The notes: a model not told the origin generated them from the sequence alone. A stretch of DNA of 64,000 bases from Candidatus Termititenax aidoneus (GCA_003864455.1 BGZN01000002.1:80614-144613); one strand, 5' to 3'; shown: positions 37,468 to 47,097, counted from the stretch's first letter. Numbers and translations: made by a program.

Positions 37468-39454
37468 AAGTGATATTCATAACCGCGCTCAATATTTCCA
37501 CCGGATAAATAGAATTTCCCTCAAAGCTGTATCGTAAGTCTTTGGCCGGATTGGTTACTCCCCAGTATTCATATATATTTTTAGGCGGACTGCTGATGTC
37601 GTCCGGCGCGGCGGATTCTCTTTTCAGGTCGCAAAAATACAGCCTGCGGGTGTTATTGCAGGTAATCACGGCACGGGCAATGCGTTTAAAGACATTCTCG
37701 GAATATTGCTCTATGGAAATCTTGGTGCTTTGCATTTCAAAATCAAACGGATAGCCATAATAAAGTGTTGCCGGCGCGAAGCCGTCCGGCGGCAGCGTCA
37801 TGGTGACAGTGTGGCCGTCCACCAGGTAATCTGCCGGAGCTTCCGGCGTGCCGCGCTTCAGCTCCTTTTGGTCCGTGTATAGTGTAAGGCGGTCCATATC
37901 GTAATGATCTGACATGGTAAAGGTCTGGTCTGGCGTGGTTAGGTTTATGGCTTCGGTCAGATCGCTGCGCATACCTTTTGTTTCTTTTTCTAGAAAGAAC
38001 CGGCCGCTGTCTTCCACGATAAAGTAAGTTTCAGATGCTACGGATAGCGCGTCTTTATATTTACCGCGTGTTTCAAATATTGAAAACGCCGATGTGTTGC
38101 GTGTCGGCAGGAAATCCGCGCAGATCATTTTTCCGCCTGCCTGCACGATATAAATAATATTTCCGCTGTCCGCACCAGGGTTAATATCCGCGGCCATGGC
38201 GACAGGATTTTTAAAGTCTCCAAACACGGCGGACATGGATTCCGTGGAAAAAGCGGACTGCTCATTTGTATACAAAAAATTCATAAGTGCTACGCCATTG
38301 CGCTCTATAAAAATTGTCGCGCCGTTTATATTCACCGGCATAATGTTTTTATAGATGCCGTTCGGAGTTTGTTTTTGTATATAAATGTTTTGCGCGGATA
38401 CCGCGCCCTCAGGGATCACCCATTCGCCGCCGTCGGTAAATATTTGAATCCCTCTATTCACAAACAGATCGCTTATAGAATCCACAGTGTTTGAGGCTAT
38501 AGTTATATCTATAGCGTCGTTTTCATAATTGGCGGTATTCTCGAAATTATCGTACTGTCCAACGCGCGAAGCCCAGATACTGGCAGGTCGGCTTTTAGAG
38601 CCGCCAAACCACAGCCGCTGGTTAAAGAACGCGCAGGACACTGGCCAGCCTCGCGCAGCGGACCAGGACGGCTCATAATTGCGCTCCAGTGTGCCGGAAT
38701 ATTGTTTGCTTGCTTCGTAAAATGGGATAATAGTTTCTGCGCTTGCTGTAATAATAGTTTCTGCGCTTGCTGTATTAGAGCCTGTTGTTATGCTGGTAAT
38801 TCTAGCGCGGCCAGCGCCCTGATCGACCGGCGAATCTATATATCCGCCAATATCTGTTTCTTGAAATTGGAATCCGGCCGGTTCATTAACTGTTATTGAA
38901 ATATGTCCTTCTGCTTTATCGCCAAGAGTGAATTTAAAACTAGCTACGGTCTCATTTGGTATTACAACTTTATCGAAAGAATAACGCGGAATTTCTTTTA
39001 TTACGAAATCATTGTATTCGAAAGTTATCTGGCCGGAAGTTTCTTTGCGGACAATCATTTTCGGCGGCACGTCAGGATGCGTGAAGACGATCATGTTTTC
39101 CTCTTGAGCGTATTTTAGGACTGCTATTTGGCTGGAGGTGTAATCGATGTTCAAACTGCTGATCAACTGGTCATTAAAGAATATTCTCAGCAGCTCATTC
39201 GTGAATAAAAACAAATAAACCTGCGTGTTGCTAAAAATAAAAGGGACAAGCCGGTAAGCATCTCCGGTTATTTCTGTGGTAACTTCCGCGAGCTTTTTCA
39301 TGCCGTTGCGCGTGTATACGCTGCCAAAAGGCGAGCACATTAAATTTTTTAGCAAAGAACAACCGGTTGCCAAAATGTCCGAATCCTGCCGCTCCAGCAG
39401 CTTCTCGTTCACCATACCGCTGCTAAAATTCATTATTTTTTGCAGTGTTTTCAT
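37454..39454 (-). CDS. Tail tubular protein B-like (T7 gp12-type)
   Basis: MNFSSGMVNEKLLERQDSDILATGCSLLKNLMCSPFGSVYTRNGMKKL; size and order. Confidence 0.7.
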   Translation of the reverse strand: MKTLQKIMNFSSGMVNEKLLERQDSDILATGCSLLKNLMCSPFGSVYTRNGMKKLAEVTTEITGDAYRLVPFIFSNTQVYLFLFTNELLRIFFNDQLISSLNIDYTSSQIAVLKYAQEENMIVFTHPDVPPKMIVRKETSGQITFEYNDFVIKEIPRYSFDKVVIPNETVASFKFTLGDKAEGHISITVNEPAGFQFQETDIGGYIDSPVDQGAGRARITSITTGSNTASAETIITASAETIIPFYEASKQYSGTLERNYEPSWSAARGWPVSCAFFNQRLWFGGSKSRPASIWASRVGQYDNFENTANYENDAIDITIASNTVDSISDLFVNRGIQIFTDGGEWVIPEGAVSAQNIYIQKQTPNGIYKNIMPVNINGATIFIERNGVALMNFLYTNEQSAFSTESMSAVFGDFKNPVAMAADINPGADSGNIIYIVQAGGKMICADFLPTRNTSAFSIFETRGKYKDALSVASETYFIVEDSGRFFLEKETKGMRSDLTEAINLTTPDQTFTMSDHYDMDRLTLYTDQKELKRGTPEAPADYLVDGHTVTMTLPPDGFAPATLYYGYPFDFEMQSTKISIEQYSENVFKRIARAVITCNNTRRLYFCDLKRESAAPDDISSPPKNIYEYWGVTNPAKDLRYSFEGNSIYPVEILSAVMNITYGGA

Positions 39455-40158
39455 CTGCGTATCCCTATAAATGGTCCGGCATCCAGTCTCCGCACCGGAT
39501 TTTGTCTGGCGTCTATGTTTTTAGCGGCGGCGTATTCGCCGGGGTTTCGCGCATTGCCGATCTCCATTTCCAGCTGGGCTTTTAATTCCGGATCGCCGGT
39601 CAGCAGCATGCACATATCGGATGCGAGTCGCAGCCGAAAATATTTGACGAAATATTCAGGAAACAAAGTCTCCTCTATTTTGGCCATATACCATACATAA
39701 AGTTCATCAGCGTCGGTGTCCACATACATGCCGATCGTTTCAAAATCCGTTATCGGACACCTGTATTCCGGGTCTGAGTAAAGTTCGCGCAGCGCAAGAA
39801 AATTAAAAATGCCTTGCTGATAAGTTGGGCTTTCCGGGTCGCTGTCATAGCGCAAGATGTATCTGTATTTAAATTTGCCGGCCGTTTTATTTTGCCGGAA
39901 TACACAGCGGTCGCGCCTCATTATGAAATTCCAAACATACCGGCCGGAAAATTCAGATTGCAAGCTGTTATCGTAAAAATCGTTTACTTTGCGGATAATA
40001 TCCCTGTACTGATAATCAGGATCATCATTAAAAAAATCCACTTCTTCGCTGAAGCCCAGCGCCATGAGCGCAAGATTTTTGATTTTGTTACTTTGGTACA
40101 TTGCCAGGCCCTCCCCGTATTGACTTAATCCGTATATTGCTTCGCCGTAAAAGCTCAT
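39451..40158 (-). CDS. Tail tubular protein A-like (T7 gp11-type)
   Basis: Adjacent to the gp12-like ORF; IRKVNDFYDNSLQSEFSGRYVWNFIMRRDRC. Confidence 0.65.
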   Translation of the reverse strand: MSFYGEAIYGLSQYGEGLAMYQSNKIKNLALMALGFSEEVDFFNDDPDYQYRDIIRKVNDFYDNSLQSEFSGRYVWNFIMRRDRCVFRQNKTAGKFKYRYILRYDSDPESPTYQQGIFNFLALRELYSDPEYRCPITDFETIGMYVDTDADELYVWYMAKIEETLFPEYFVKYFRLRLASDMCMLLTGDPELKAQLEMEIGNARNPGEYAAAKNIDARQNPVRRLDAGPFIGIRR

Positions 40159-40168
40159 TATTTTTTCC

Positions 40169-40462
40169 TTATAACGCTGTGATTAGCCAGAACACGCCTG
40201 TTATTAACGCGCCCTGCGCGTGTTCGGTCGTGATGCCCAGATCGGTAAACGGTATGCGGCAGATATACCGCGCTTTTTCCTTGGCTTCGGCGGCCGCTAT
40301 CTTTACATTTTGTGATGCGATTATCTGATCGACCGTGTACAGCTCGTCCGTCTTTTGCAGGTAGAGCTGTTTATAATCAACTTCTGCCGCGGCCGTACTT
40401 ATCAGACAGGCGATCGCCAATAACACGAGCTTCGTCAATATTGCCGATTTTTTTATATCCAT
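40169..40462 (-). CDS. Signal/lipoprotein-like lysis-cassette protein (possible outer spanin)
   Basis: N-terminal LVLLAIACLISTAAA with Cys; overlaps the upstream TM ORF. Confidence 0.45.
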   Translation of the reverse strand: MDIKKSAILTKLVLLAIACLISTAAAEVDYKQLYLQKTDELYTVDQIIASQNVKIAAAEAKEKARYICRIPFTDLGITTEHAQGALITGVFWLITAL

Positions 40463-40577
40463 TTCTTTTTTCTCCTTTCTCTAGTTTTAGAATTACCGCC
40501 AGCGCCGTGGCGAAAAACAAACACACTGCGAAAAATCCTTTGAAAATATTTCGTAAAATATTCTTAATGATGGTCAT
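40377..40577 (-). CDS. Small membrane protein, lysis cassette
   Basis: TM KGFFAVCLFFATALAVILKL; overlaps 40169-40462 in another frame. Confidence 0.45.
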   Translation of the reverse strand: MTIIKNILRNIFKGFFAVCLFFATALAVILKLEKGEKRNGYKKIGNIDEARVIGDRLSDKYGRGRS

Positions 40578-40846
40578 TGTCCTTTTTCCTCCTCTTTTTC
40601 ATTCACGTGTTTCAGCCCTAATGCCAGGCCGATAAAAGACAGATAGGCGCTCAGCGATAGGGAACTGCGGTCGCTGGCAAAAAACGCAACAGTAGCCAGC
40701 ATCAACGCGATAAAGAATGCGCCGCCAAACACAGTCCAGAGCAGGGCTTTAAGCCAGCCGTCCCTGTCGGCGTATTCAGCAAAGGTTAAGTGTTCTGTCT
40801 TGCTGTCCAGCCCGCCGGATAGTTTGTCTGTTTTTTCGTCAGTCAT
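40574..40846 (-). CDS. Phage membrane protein (two TM segments)
   Basis: ALLWTVFGGAFFIALMLATVAFF and LSLSAYLSFIGLALGL. Confidence 0.6.
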   Translation of the reverse strand: MTDEKTDKLSGGLDSKTEHLTFAEYADRDGWLKALLWTVFGGAFFIALMLATVAFFASDRSSLSLSAYLSFIGLALGLKHVNEKEEEKGQ

Positions 40847-41257
40847 TTAGTACACCTCCACGTCTATGCCACCGTTTACGGTGCCGGCCAGCAGCAGCAT
40901 GTAGCAGCGTATGGCCTCGGCTGCTGTTTGTAGTTTCAGTCCCACACAGCCCAGCGTTCCTGGCACGCCGCCATCGGGGTGTATGCCAAGTTCCGTCCTG
41001 TCTGTCTCGAATTTCGGGACCAGCGGCAAAAAGAAACCAAAGCTGAACACCTGATAGCTGGCTGCATTGGATAGCGCGGCTATTTGTTCCGGCGTCCACA
41101 GTTTGCCGGTGGAATATTTTCCAGTTGGCAGAGAGCCCTTGCCCCAGCCGCCGGATACCGCTTGATAGGTAATGATTGGTGTGTTGTAGGCGTTGAGAGT
41201 AAGGATGCCGCTCGTACTCTTATCATCTCTATTTTGTATCTGGTACGTGATTTTCAT
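40847..41257 (-). CDS. L,D-transpeptidase-like (YkuD-type) phage enzyme
   Basis: LGIHPDGGVPGTLGCVGL: H...G..GC-G active-site pattern; sits in the lysis cassette. Confidence 0.65.
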   Translation of the reverse strand: MKITYQIQNRDDKSTSGILTLNAYNTPIITYQAVSGGWGKGSLPTGKYSTGKLWTPEQIAALSNAASYQVFSFGFFLPLVPKFETDRTELGIHPDGGVPGTLGCVGLKLQTAAEAIRCYMLLLAGTVNGGIDVEVY

Positions 41258-41261
41258 TTTT

Positions 41262-41552
41262 TTATTCCGCCCCGAAACTTTGTTTCCATTTGCCGAACAA
41301 AGAATCTATGTAAGTATTCCCGTCCATTTTCTTGTATTTGTCATAAAGCCTGCAGATCAGGGCGCTGTTCTCCGGCGTGTGCTGTATCAGATTCATTATT
41401 TCCAAACGCTTCAGCCCGACATGCAGCTCATGTATGCCGAGCCATTTTTTTAGCTTGCCCGAAAATACGCCCAGCGCACCCAGCGCAATACCAAGCGCGG
41501 TGAATATCTCACTGGTCTGAGTGAATATTTTTATTAAGTTATCGATGGTCAT
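41262..41552 (-). CDS. Holin-like / small membrane phage protein
   Basis: Single TM IFTALGIALGALGVFSG near the N-terminus, adjacent to the lytic-enzyme candidate. Confidence 0.5.
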   Translation of the reverse strand: MTIDNLIKIFTQTSEIFTALGIALGALGVFSGKLKKWLGIHELHVGLKRLEIMNLIQHTPENSALICRLYDKYKKMDGNTYIDSLFGKWKQSFGAE

Positions 41553-41562
41553 TTCTTGTTAT

Positions 41563-41589
41563 ATCGGACTACTTTTGCAAAAATTCAAG
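41563..41589 (-). repeat. Late-gene upstream element copy 1
   Basis: atcggactacttttgcaaaaattcaag, 11 bp upstream of the 41552 start. Confidence 0.85.
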
Positions 41590-41652
41590 TGGTATTTTTG
41601 GCCATTTGAACTTTTAAAAAGCGGTGTTCTAAAAAACTACCGTCACCGCTTC

Positions 41653-41681
41653 TTGACAGATTTATTTAATGTGTGTACAAT
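41653..41681 (+). promoter_or_regulatory. Sigma70-type promoter of brnT
   Basis: TTGACA-17 bp-TACAAT. Confidence 0.85.
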
Positions 41682-41687
41682 CGTATT

Positions 41688-41972
41688 GTGAGCGATGCGA
41701 TAAAATTTGAGTGGGACGAAAATAAACGCGCGGAAAATGTCCGTAAGCATGGGCTTGATTTTCCGCTTGCCGAATATGTGTTGTCTGATCCGAAAGTCGC
41801 CACGCATATTGATAATCGGAAAGAGTACAAAGAGATTAGACATCTTGCTTATGGGCTTTGCTTTGGCGATGTGCTTTGTCTCTGCTACACGATGCGGCAG
41901 GATGTGTATAGAATTATCTCGCTGCGCTACACACACGACAAAGAAAGGAGTAAATACTATGACAATAACTAG
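41688..41972 (+). CDS. brnT: BrnT-family toxin
   Basis: IKFEWDENKRAENVRKHGLDFPLAEYVLSDPKVATHIDNRKEYKEIRHLAYG...YRIISLRYTHDKER. GTG start 41688. Confidence 0.9.
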   Translation: MSDAIKFEWDENKRAENVRKHGLDFPLAEYVLSDPKVATHIDNRKEYKEIRHLAYGLCFGDVLCLCYTMRQDVYRIISLRYTHDKERSKYYDNN

Positions 41973-42270
41973 AATAACTGCAAGGGAAGCTAGAAACGCG
42001 TATACCTCAGCGCAGATAAAAGCCATGCTCAAAAAGGCTAAGTCTTTGCCGATAGACGAGAGTGAAATACCGACCGCTGAGGATTTAGAAAGCGGCCGTA
42101 TTCGTCTCTTGCGGCGCGGACGGCCAAAAAAAGAATATCCTAAAAAACGTGTGGACATGCGTTTTGACCAGGATGTTTTAGTGGGACTTAAATCGTATTT
42201 TGGGCGCGGCTGGTCAACAAAAGTAAACGACACGATGCGCCGTACTCTAGCCAGAGCTGGTGTGCTGTGA
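41959..42270 (+). CDS. brnA: BrnA-family antitoxin
   Basis: RGRPKKEYPKKRVDMRFDQDVLVGLKSYFGRGWSTKVNDTMRRTL; SD aaaggag; overlaps brnT. Confidence 0.9.
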   Translation: MTITRITAREARNAYTSAQIKAMLKKAKSLPIDESEIPTAEDLESGRIRLLRRGRPKKEYPKKRVDMRFDQDVLVGLKSYFGRGWSTKVNDTMRRTLARAGVL

Positions 42271-42340
42271 CAACTGACAATACCTGCGCTCTTGTTACAT
42301 TTTCCATTTGGTCGTAGCTTGCTATGTCATAGGTAGCCAT
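42188..42340 (-). pseudogene. Phage gene fragment truncated at the brnTA insertion
   Basis: SD aggagaacaaga-ATG; MATYDIASYDQMENVTRAQVLSVV then runs into brnA antisense. Confidence 0.5.
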
Positions 42341-42359
42341 TTCTTGTTCTCCTAAACTA

Positions 42360-42941
42360 TCACAACGTCACTTTATAAAACAAATTCACCCAGCCAGCGC
42401 CGCCATCAAGTCCAGCGTGATTGGCGTTATCTACACCACAAGAACCGCCCGCGCCTGGACCTTGAGGAGCTTTACAATTAAAACCGTTAACCCAATTTAC
42501 CACCGCAGTGTTGTTGAAGCCTAAACCTATTGGGGTTGGCTCGGTGTAATCCCAAACATTTCCTTGTCCGTTTCCGGCAGAGCCGTAACTTCCGCCTGAC
42601 GCATATGCTCTGGGGGTATAGCCGCTCTGACCAACATATCCCCATCTACCGCCGCCATTGTATTGGCCAATACCGCCTGCTTGTGGTTGGTCACCTTGCT
42701 GATCCCACCAGCCGCTCCAGCCGCCATTACCACCATTAGCCGTTATTGAGACTGTGTCTATGTTTATAGAAGTCGCACCGCCATTTTGTCCGTATGCCGA
42801 CGATGACTGCGTATTAGAACCATTCCCGCCATTTCCAACAATTATGGATAAATTTGTTTTTGGAGAAAACCACTGATCATTAAGTATTGTGTGATAGCCA
42901 GACCCGCCGCCGCCGTCCGCACGGCGCATCATCATCAACAT
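42360..42941 (-). CDS. Glycine-rich tail fibre/adhesin-like protein 2
   Basis: MLMMMRRADGGGGSGYHT...; Gly-rich repeats; N-terminus duplicated from the neighbour. Confidence 0.65.
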   Translation of the reverse strand: MLMMMRRADGGGGSGYHTILNDQWFSPKTNLSIIVGNGGNGSNTQSSSAYGQNGGATSINIDTVSITANGGNGGWSGWWDQQGDQPQAGGIGQYNGGGRWGYVGQSGYTPRAYASGGSYGSAGNGQGNVWDYTEPTPIGLGFNNTAVVNWVNGFNCKAPQGPGAGGSCGVDNANHAGLDGGAGWVNLFYKVTL

Positions 42942-43870
42942 GATGCGCCTCGCTTTGGAGCAAATAATTTGGAGAGTAGTGTTAAGCATTTATATACTAC
43001 CCCCCCCCCCCCATCAAGCACTACTGAACAGACGATGTGGCAATAACCAGCGCTGCCTTTGCCACCTTTACCGGAGTACACATTTCCACCGCCACTATTT
43101 TGCGCCGGTCCACCACCACCACCGCCGCCAGCGCCAGGCCCTTGTCCGCCAAGACCGCCAAAACTGCCGCCTACCCAGCCTTTTCCGTGGTTGCCGTCCA
43201 ATCCATTTTCTCCATTGTTGAAATCAAGCCCATAACCACCACTGCGTTCGGGTGCAGTAGAACTTGGTTCTCCAGCGCCGATCTGCCCATCAGAACTATA
43301 TCCAGCTCCGCCGCCGCCATTACCGCCCCTCGAATTGTTATATCCTTTTTGACATGCACCGCCATTGTATCTTCCTGCTCCACCGTTACCACTTGAATTG
43401 TATACATATAATGCGCCATTGCCCCCGTTAGCGGTCAATAACGCAGCGCTACTTATGTAAAAAATCGAAGCTTCGCCATTGCTTCCATCCGCACTTCCGC
43501 TACTACCCGTTGGAGTTCCTGCTCCGCCTATTCCGCCATCGCCGATAAAAATGGATAATTCAGAAACTTTGGTATATTGCTGATTGGCTAATGTTGAGAG
43601 ATAACCACTTCCGCCACCAGGACCGCCATTCATGGAGTTGTTTCCATTAATATAGCCACTTCCAGACGCGCCGCCACCGCCACCACCGACGAGCTGCAGG
43701 GTTTCTATTTTCAAATTTACTTTTGTTGTTACAACCGGTATATCAGGGCTCTGACCTTCAAGGATAAATAACCCGTTCTTGCGCAAAGTATACTCACCTG
43801 GAGCTGTAAGTTCTTGGTCAATGTTAAATTTCTTGCCGCCAGCATCCGCTCTACGCATCATCATTAGCAT
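42935..43870 (-). CDS. Glycine-rich tail fibre/adhesin-like protein 1 (contains G13 tract)
   Basis: MLMMMRRADAGGKKFNIDQ...; Gly-rich; homopolymer at 43000-43012. Confidence 0.65.
   Translation of the reverse strand: MLMMMRRADAGGKKFNIDQELTAPGEYTLRKNGLFILEGQSPDIPVVTTKVNLKIETLQLVGGGGGGASGSGYINGNNSMNGGPGGGSGYLSTLANQQYTKVSELSIFIGDGGIGGAGTPTGSSGSADGSNGEASIFYISSAALLTANGGNGALYVYNSSGNGGAGRYNGGACQKGYNNSRGGNGGGGAGYSSDGQIGAGEPSSTAPERSGGYGLDFNNGENGLDGNHGKGWVGGSFGGLGGQGPGAGGGGGGGPAQNSGGGNVYSGKGGKGSAGYCHIVCSVVLDGGGGVVYKCLTLLSKLFAPKRGASC
43000..43012. repeat. Homopolymeric C13 (G13 on coding strand)
   Basis: actaccccccccccccccatc read directly. Confidence 0.9.
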
Positions 43871-43879
43871 ATATATCTC

Positions 43880-45556
43880 CTAAGCTGCCGCGGCATAGCC
43901 GCCGCAATTAGCTTTCACCGCAAAGCCATCGAACTGAAAGGTTAATCTATAAGACATATTTGCCTCGATCTCCGGCGCTTTGCCGCTGTACCATATCGTA
44001 CCGGCCGGGACGGATATTGTTGTAACTGTTGAGCCGCATTTGAAATTAACCTCTGCCGCAAAATAGCCAGAGGGGTAGGTTATCGTGAGTGATGTAAGCG
44101 TGCCGCAGTTATAAGTTTTGCCGCTGACTAGCGTTATAGACTTTGTCGTGCTAATCAAATCTGTAACAACATCATCAAGGTATACGGCATCTATCTTGGA
44201 ACTGGCGTTCAGCGGCGCGATGCCGCTGGCCGCGCCTATACCTTTTGTACCTGGCTGACCGCCCTCTGATGCTGGAGCGGTGAGCACGTTGGTTGTTCCC
44301 GTCGCAGTGATTTTATCCTGTTTTGCATCAACAGCGGTCTTAACGCCGCCGCTAGTAATAAGATTTGTGCTGCTAGCAGTGGGAGTAGTATCGATTGCTT
44401 TGCTTCCCACACTGCCTGCCGTGCCGCTGTAAGTTAAAATATTTCCAGCCGTCCCCGCGGCGATCTTGTCCTGCTTGGCCGCTATAGCCGTAGCCTGTGC
44501 TGTGGACACCGGCTTATTGGCATCGCTGGTGTTATCCGCGTTGCCGAGTCCAACCTGTGACTTCGTTACACTATGCGGATTGTTTGTGTTGCCCGTGTGC
44601 GTATTAAAGGCTGACTTAAAGGCATCCCAGCCCACAACTGACAGCGTTCCATCATTTTCAACAAACACATATCCATCTGTGTTTTTGCCTTTTACAATTC
44701 CCATCGAGCCGGTGGTCTGGCCGTCGTCATTCGTAGCCTGTCCCACCTGATCATTGCCCCACTTTATCCATAGACTGCCGTTATAGACCCAGGTGAGATT
44801 ATCCGCGTCTTTAATGCCGTCACCGGCCTGCGGATCGCGCTCATAAGTGTCCTCTATGTATTCGGTCAGTATTTCCTGTGTTACCTCGGCTGTTCCCTCC
44901 GGTATTTCTCCGCGCGGAATGATCGCCCCGAGCAGCGCCGCGACTTTATTCACTAAATCCGCCACTGTTGCAAATGTTTCTTTGGGCATAATTCCGTCTC
45001 CGGTCGAGCTGGCCAGCGGCGGCGTAAAATCATCCTCAATGTCCGTTGTCGTTGTACCGGACAGGTCGCGCATCCAGGCATGCAATTGGAGGTGTCCGTA
45101 GCTATCCGTGTTCCAGGTGATAGCCTTGAGCATCTGATAGGTTGGATTTGTTCCGCCATTCAGCGCGTAACTTTTTTTGACATAAGCGCTCTCCACATCC
45201 GCCGTATTTGCCTTTAGCGCTTCGGCTGCAGTGGCCCGAGTAACTTCAGATGATAGATTTCCGGCGATGGTATTCTCGGCGCTTGTGGCGCGAGTAACTT
45301 CTGCTGTGGTCTTTTGATCTAGTTCTGTTTCTGCATCTGTGGCTCTTGATGTTTCCTCGGCAATACTGCTTTCCGCGCCGGTTATTCTTTGCTCATGCGT
45401 CGGAGCTTCCGGTGATCCGGTCCCGATCCTTTCCTCGGCGCGTTGTATGCCTTCAGCTAATTCTTTTATGTGCTGGACAAAGATCGTGTCTCCGTCGTTT
45501 TTTTGTTCTACTGTGAAGTTGTCAATTACTTCTGGGAAAACAGGAATGTCCGGCAT
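43880..45556 (-). CDS. Phage tail fibre protein with coiled-coil repeats
   Basis: SRATDAETELDQKTTAEVTRATSAENTIAGNLSSEVTRATAAE; HTGNTNNPHSVTKSQVGLGNADNTSD fibre motif. Confidence 0.9.
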   Translation of the reverse strand: MPDIPVFPEVIDNFTVEQKNDGDTIFVQHIKELAEGIQRAEERIGTGSPEAPTHEQRITGAESSIAEETSRATDAETELDQKTTAEVTRATSAENTIAGNLSSEVTRATAAEALKANTADVESAYVKKSYALNGGTNPTYQMLKAITWNTDSYGHLQLHAWMRDLSGTTTTDIEDDFTPPLASSTGDGIMPKETFATVADLVNKVAALLGAIIPRGEIPEGTAEVTQEILTEYIEDTYERDPQAGDGIKDADNLTWVYNGSLWIKWGNDQVGQATNDDGQTTGSMGIVKGKNTDGYVFVENDGTLSVVGWDAFKSAFNTHTGNTNNPHSVTKSQVGLGNADNTSDANKPVSTAQATAIAAKQDKIAAGTAGNILTYSGTAGSVGSKAIDTTPTASSTNLITSGGVKTAVDAKQDKITATGTTNVLTAPASEGGQPGTKGIGAASGIAPLNASSKIDAVYLDDVVTDLISTTKSITLVSGKTYNCGTLTSLTITYPSGYFAAEVNFKCGSTVTTISVPAGTIWYSGKAPEIEANMSYRLTFQFDGFAVKANCGGYAAAA

Positions 45557-45625
45557 AATAACTCCTTTGTTTAATTAGGCGCGGCGGCCGGTAGTCCGGC
45601 CGCCCGATTTACGGTATCAACTTTC

Positions 45626-45916
45626 TTAGGTCCCAGATGACGGAGCCGGAATATCTCCGATCAACGCGATGGTGGCCGTGCCGGCTACTGTTCCTGAGGA
45701 CCCGTCAGAAACCGCGGTAATTCTGTAAAAAGAAATCTTTGCAGAATTAGCGGCATACACGCGGATAATATCGTTTACGGCGAACGCTAAATTTACAAAA
45801 TATCCTGCTGCTGTTACGGTATCAGTGTTTTGGTTCCAGTATGTATACTCGACCGGCGACTTGCCCCTGCTGGTGAGATTGTCCACCGGATTCAGATTAT
45901 TAATATCAAATGCCAT
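45626..45916 (-). CDS. Small phage structural protein
   Basis: Located between the capsid and tail fibre genes. Confidence 0.55.
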   Translation of the reverse strand: MAFDINNLNPVDNLTSRGKSPVEYTYWNQNTDTVTAAGYFVNLAFAVNDIIRVYAANSAKISFYRITAVSDGSSGTVAGTATIALIGDIPAPSSGT

Positions 45917-46006
45917 GATTTTCTCCTTTGTTTTTTTAAGCCCGGCGTCCCGGGCCCCAACGCTGCGGGTAGGCGTCCCTATCCCTAAAAATAAAGGGTT
46001 TCAAAA

Positions 46007-46870
46007 TTATCCAGCCGGCTTAATATCCAGAGTATTGATCCGCAGGAAGCCAAGTTTGTCGATGCCAACGGCGCCGGCGTCATAAGTCATACCGGTGAAA
46101 TAACCTTTCTTTTCCGGTATCCAGTCCATCGATGCTTTTTTATCGAGACAAACCGCGAGGCCCACAGCCTGTTTGTGCCAGGCCAGCGAGCCATGTTTTG
46201 CGGTGCTGCCGGAGCCGGTGGCAGGCAGGCCGCCCTCTTTCAATTTGCCGCTGATCGTATGCAGGTGAAAGCCGTACAGCACCGGCAGAGTGCCGCGCAA
46301 CCAGGCCTTGACGTCGTTCAGCGTGTCGGAATCGATGCCGCGTGCATCGTCGCGCAGTTGTCTTTGCTGGTGGGCTGTTAAAGCAATGTGCCTATCTTCC
46401 TCGTCGACATTATTATCGTCAAAGTATTCCTTTGCCGAGGACAAGGCATCAACTGTAAAGATGTCACTTAAATCCAGCAAATTGTTGTTTCCGCTGCTGC
46501 ATTTATCCTTGATCGAGTCCAGGATTAACTGCATCTCGCGGCGGTTAATCGCCGCCAGACAAGCCGCGGCTGTTACGGAAATATCATCATAACTGATCTT
46601 TAATTGATCAATCCCGTAAACATAATCATAGGCGTCCCAGCCGCTCAGAGTAGCGACCACCATTTCACGCGCTTGATTCATAGGCGTGATATTCTTTCCG
46701 CGCGCCGCCGGTACAGCAATACCGCCGCCGGCCACTGGAAATTGGGCTGTTTTTCCCTCTACGCCTGTCTTGAGCGTAACAAACTGCCGCAGCGTCTTAT
46801 TGCTCTCATAAAGTCTATGCACTTCGGCGACAAAATAATCCTTATAGGTTTGCACTGTATCTAAAGCCAT
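46007..46870 (-). CDS. Major capsid protein (putative)
   Basis: Follows scaffold; FVTLKTGVEGKTAQFPVAGGGIA...; size and order match podovirus capsids. Confidence 0.7.
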   Translation of the reverse strand: MALDTVQTYKDYFVAEVHRLYESNKTLRQFVTLKTGVEGKTAQFPVAGGGIAVPAARGKNITPMNQAREMVVATLSGWDAYDYVYGIDQLKISYDDISVTAAACLAAINRREMQLILDSIKDKCSSGNNNLLDLSDIFTVDALSSAKEYFDDNNVDEEDRHIALTAHQQRQLRDDARGIDSDTLNDVKAWLRGTLPVLYGFHLHTISGKLKEGGLPATGSGSTAKHGSLAWHKQAVGLAVCLDKKASMDWIPEKKGYFTGMTYDAGAVGIDKLGFLRINTLDIKPAG

Positions 46871-47097
46871 TTTCTTTCTCCTTTTCTTTTTGATATTTTT
46901 TGCGTCAATAGTGAGCTGCCGTATTTTTGAGGGGGCGCCGAAATTGTCCGGCGTGTGAGCCTCTACTGCAGGGTATTAACTAAAACAACGGGGCGTCCAT
47001 TTAATTGTCCGGCCGGGGCGCCGAAGTATGGTAGCGAACTTCGTCGTGTGAGCGGCCATAACAAAAAAACTTCATACCCCGTTGTTCTATGCTCTAT

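Noticed and set aside
43037-43396. Ser/Thr-rich ORFs antisense to the glycine-rich adhesin
   Set aside because: Mirror of Gly-codon repeats on the coding strand.
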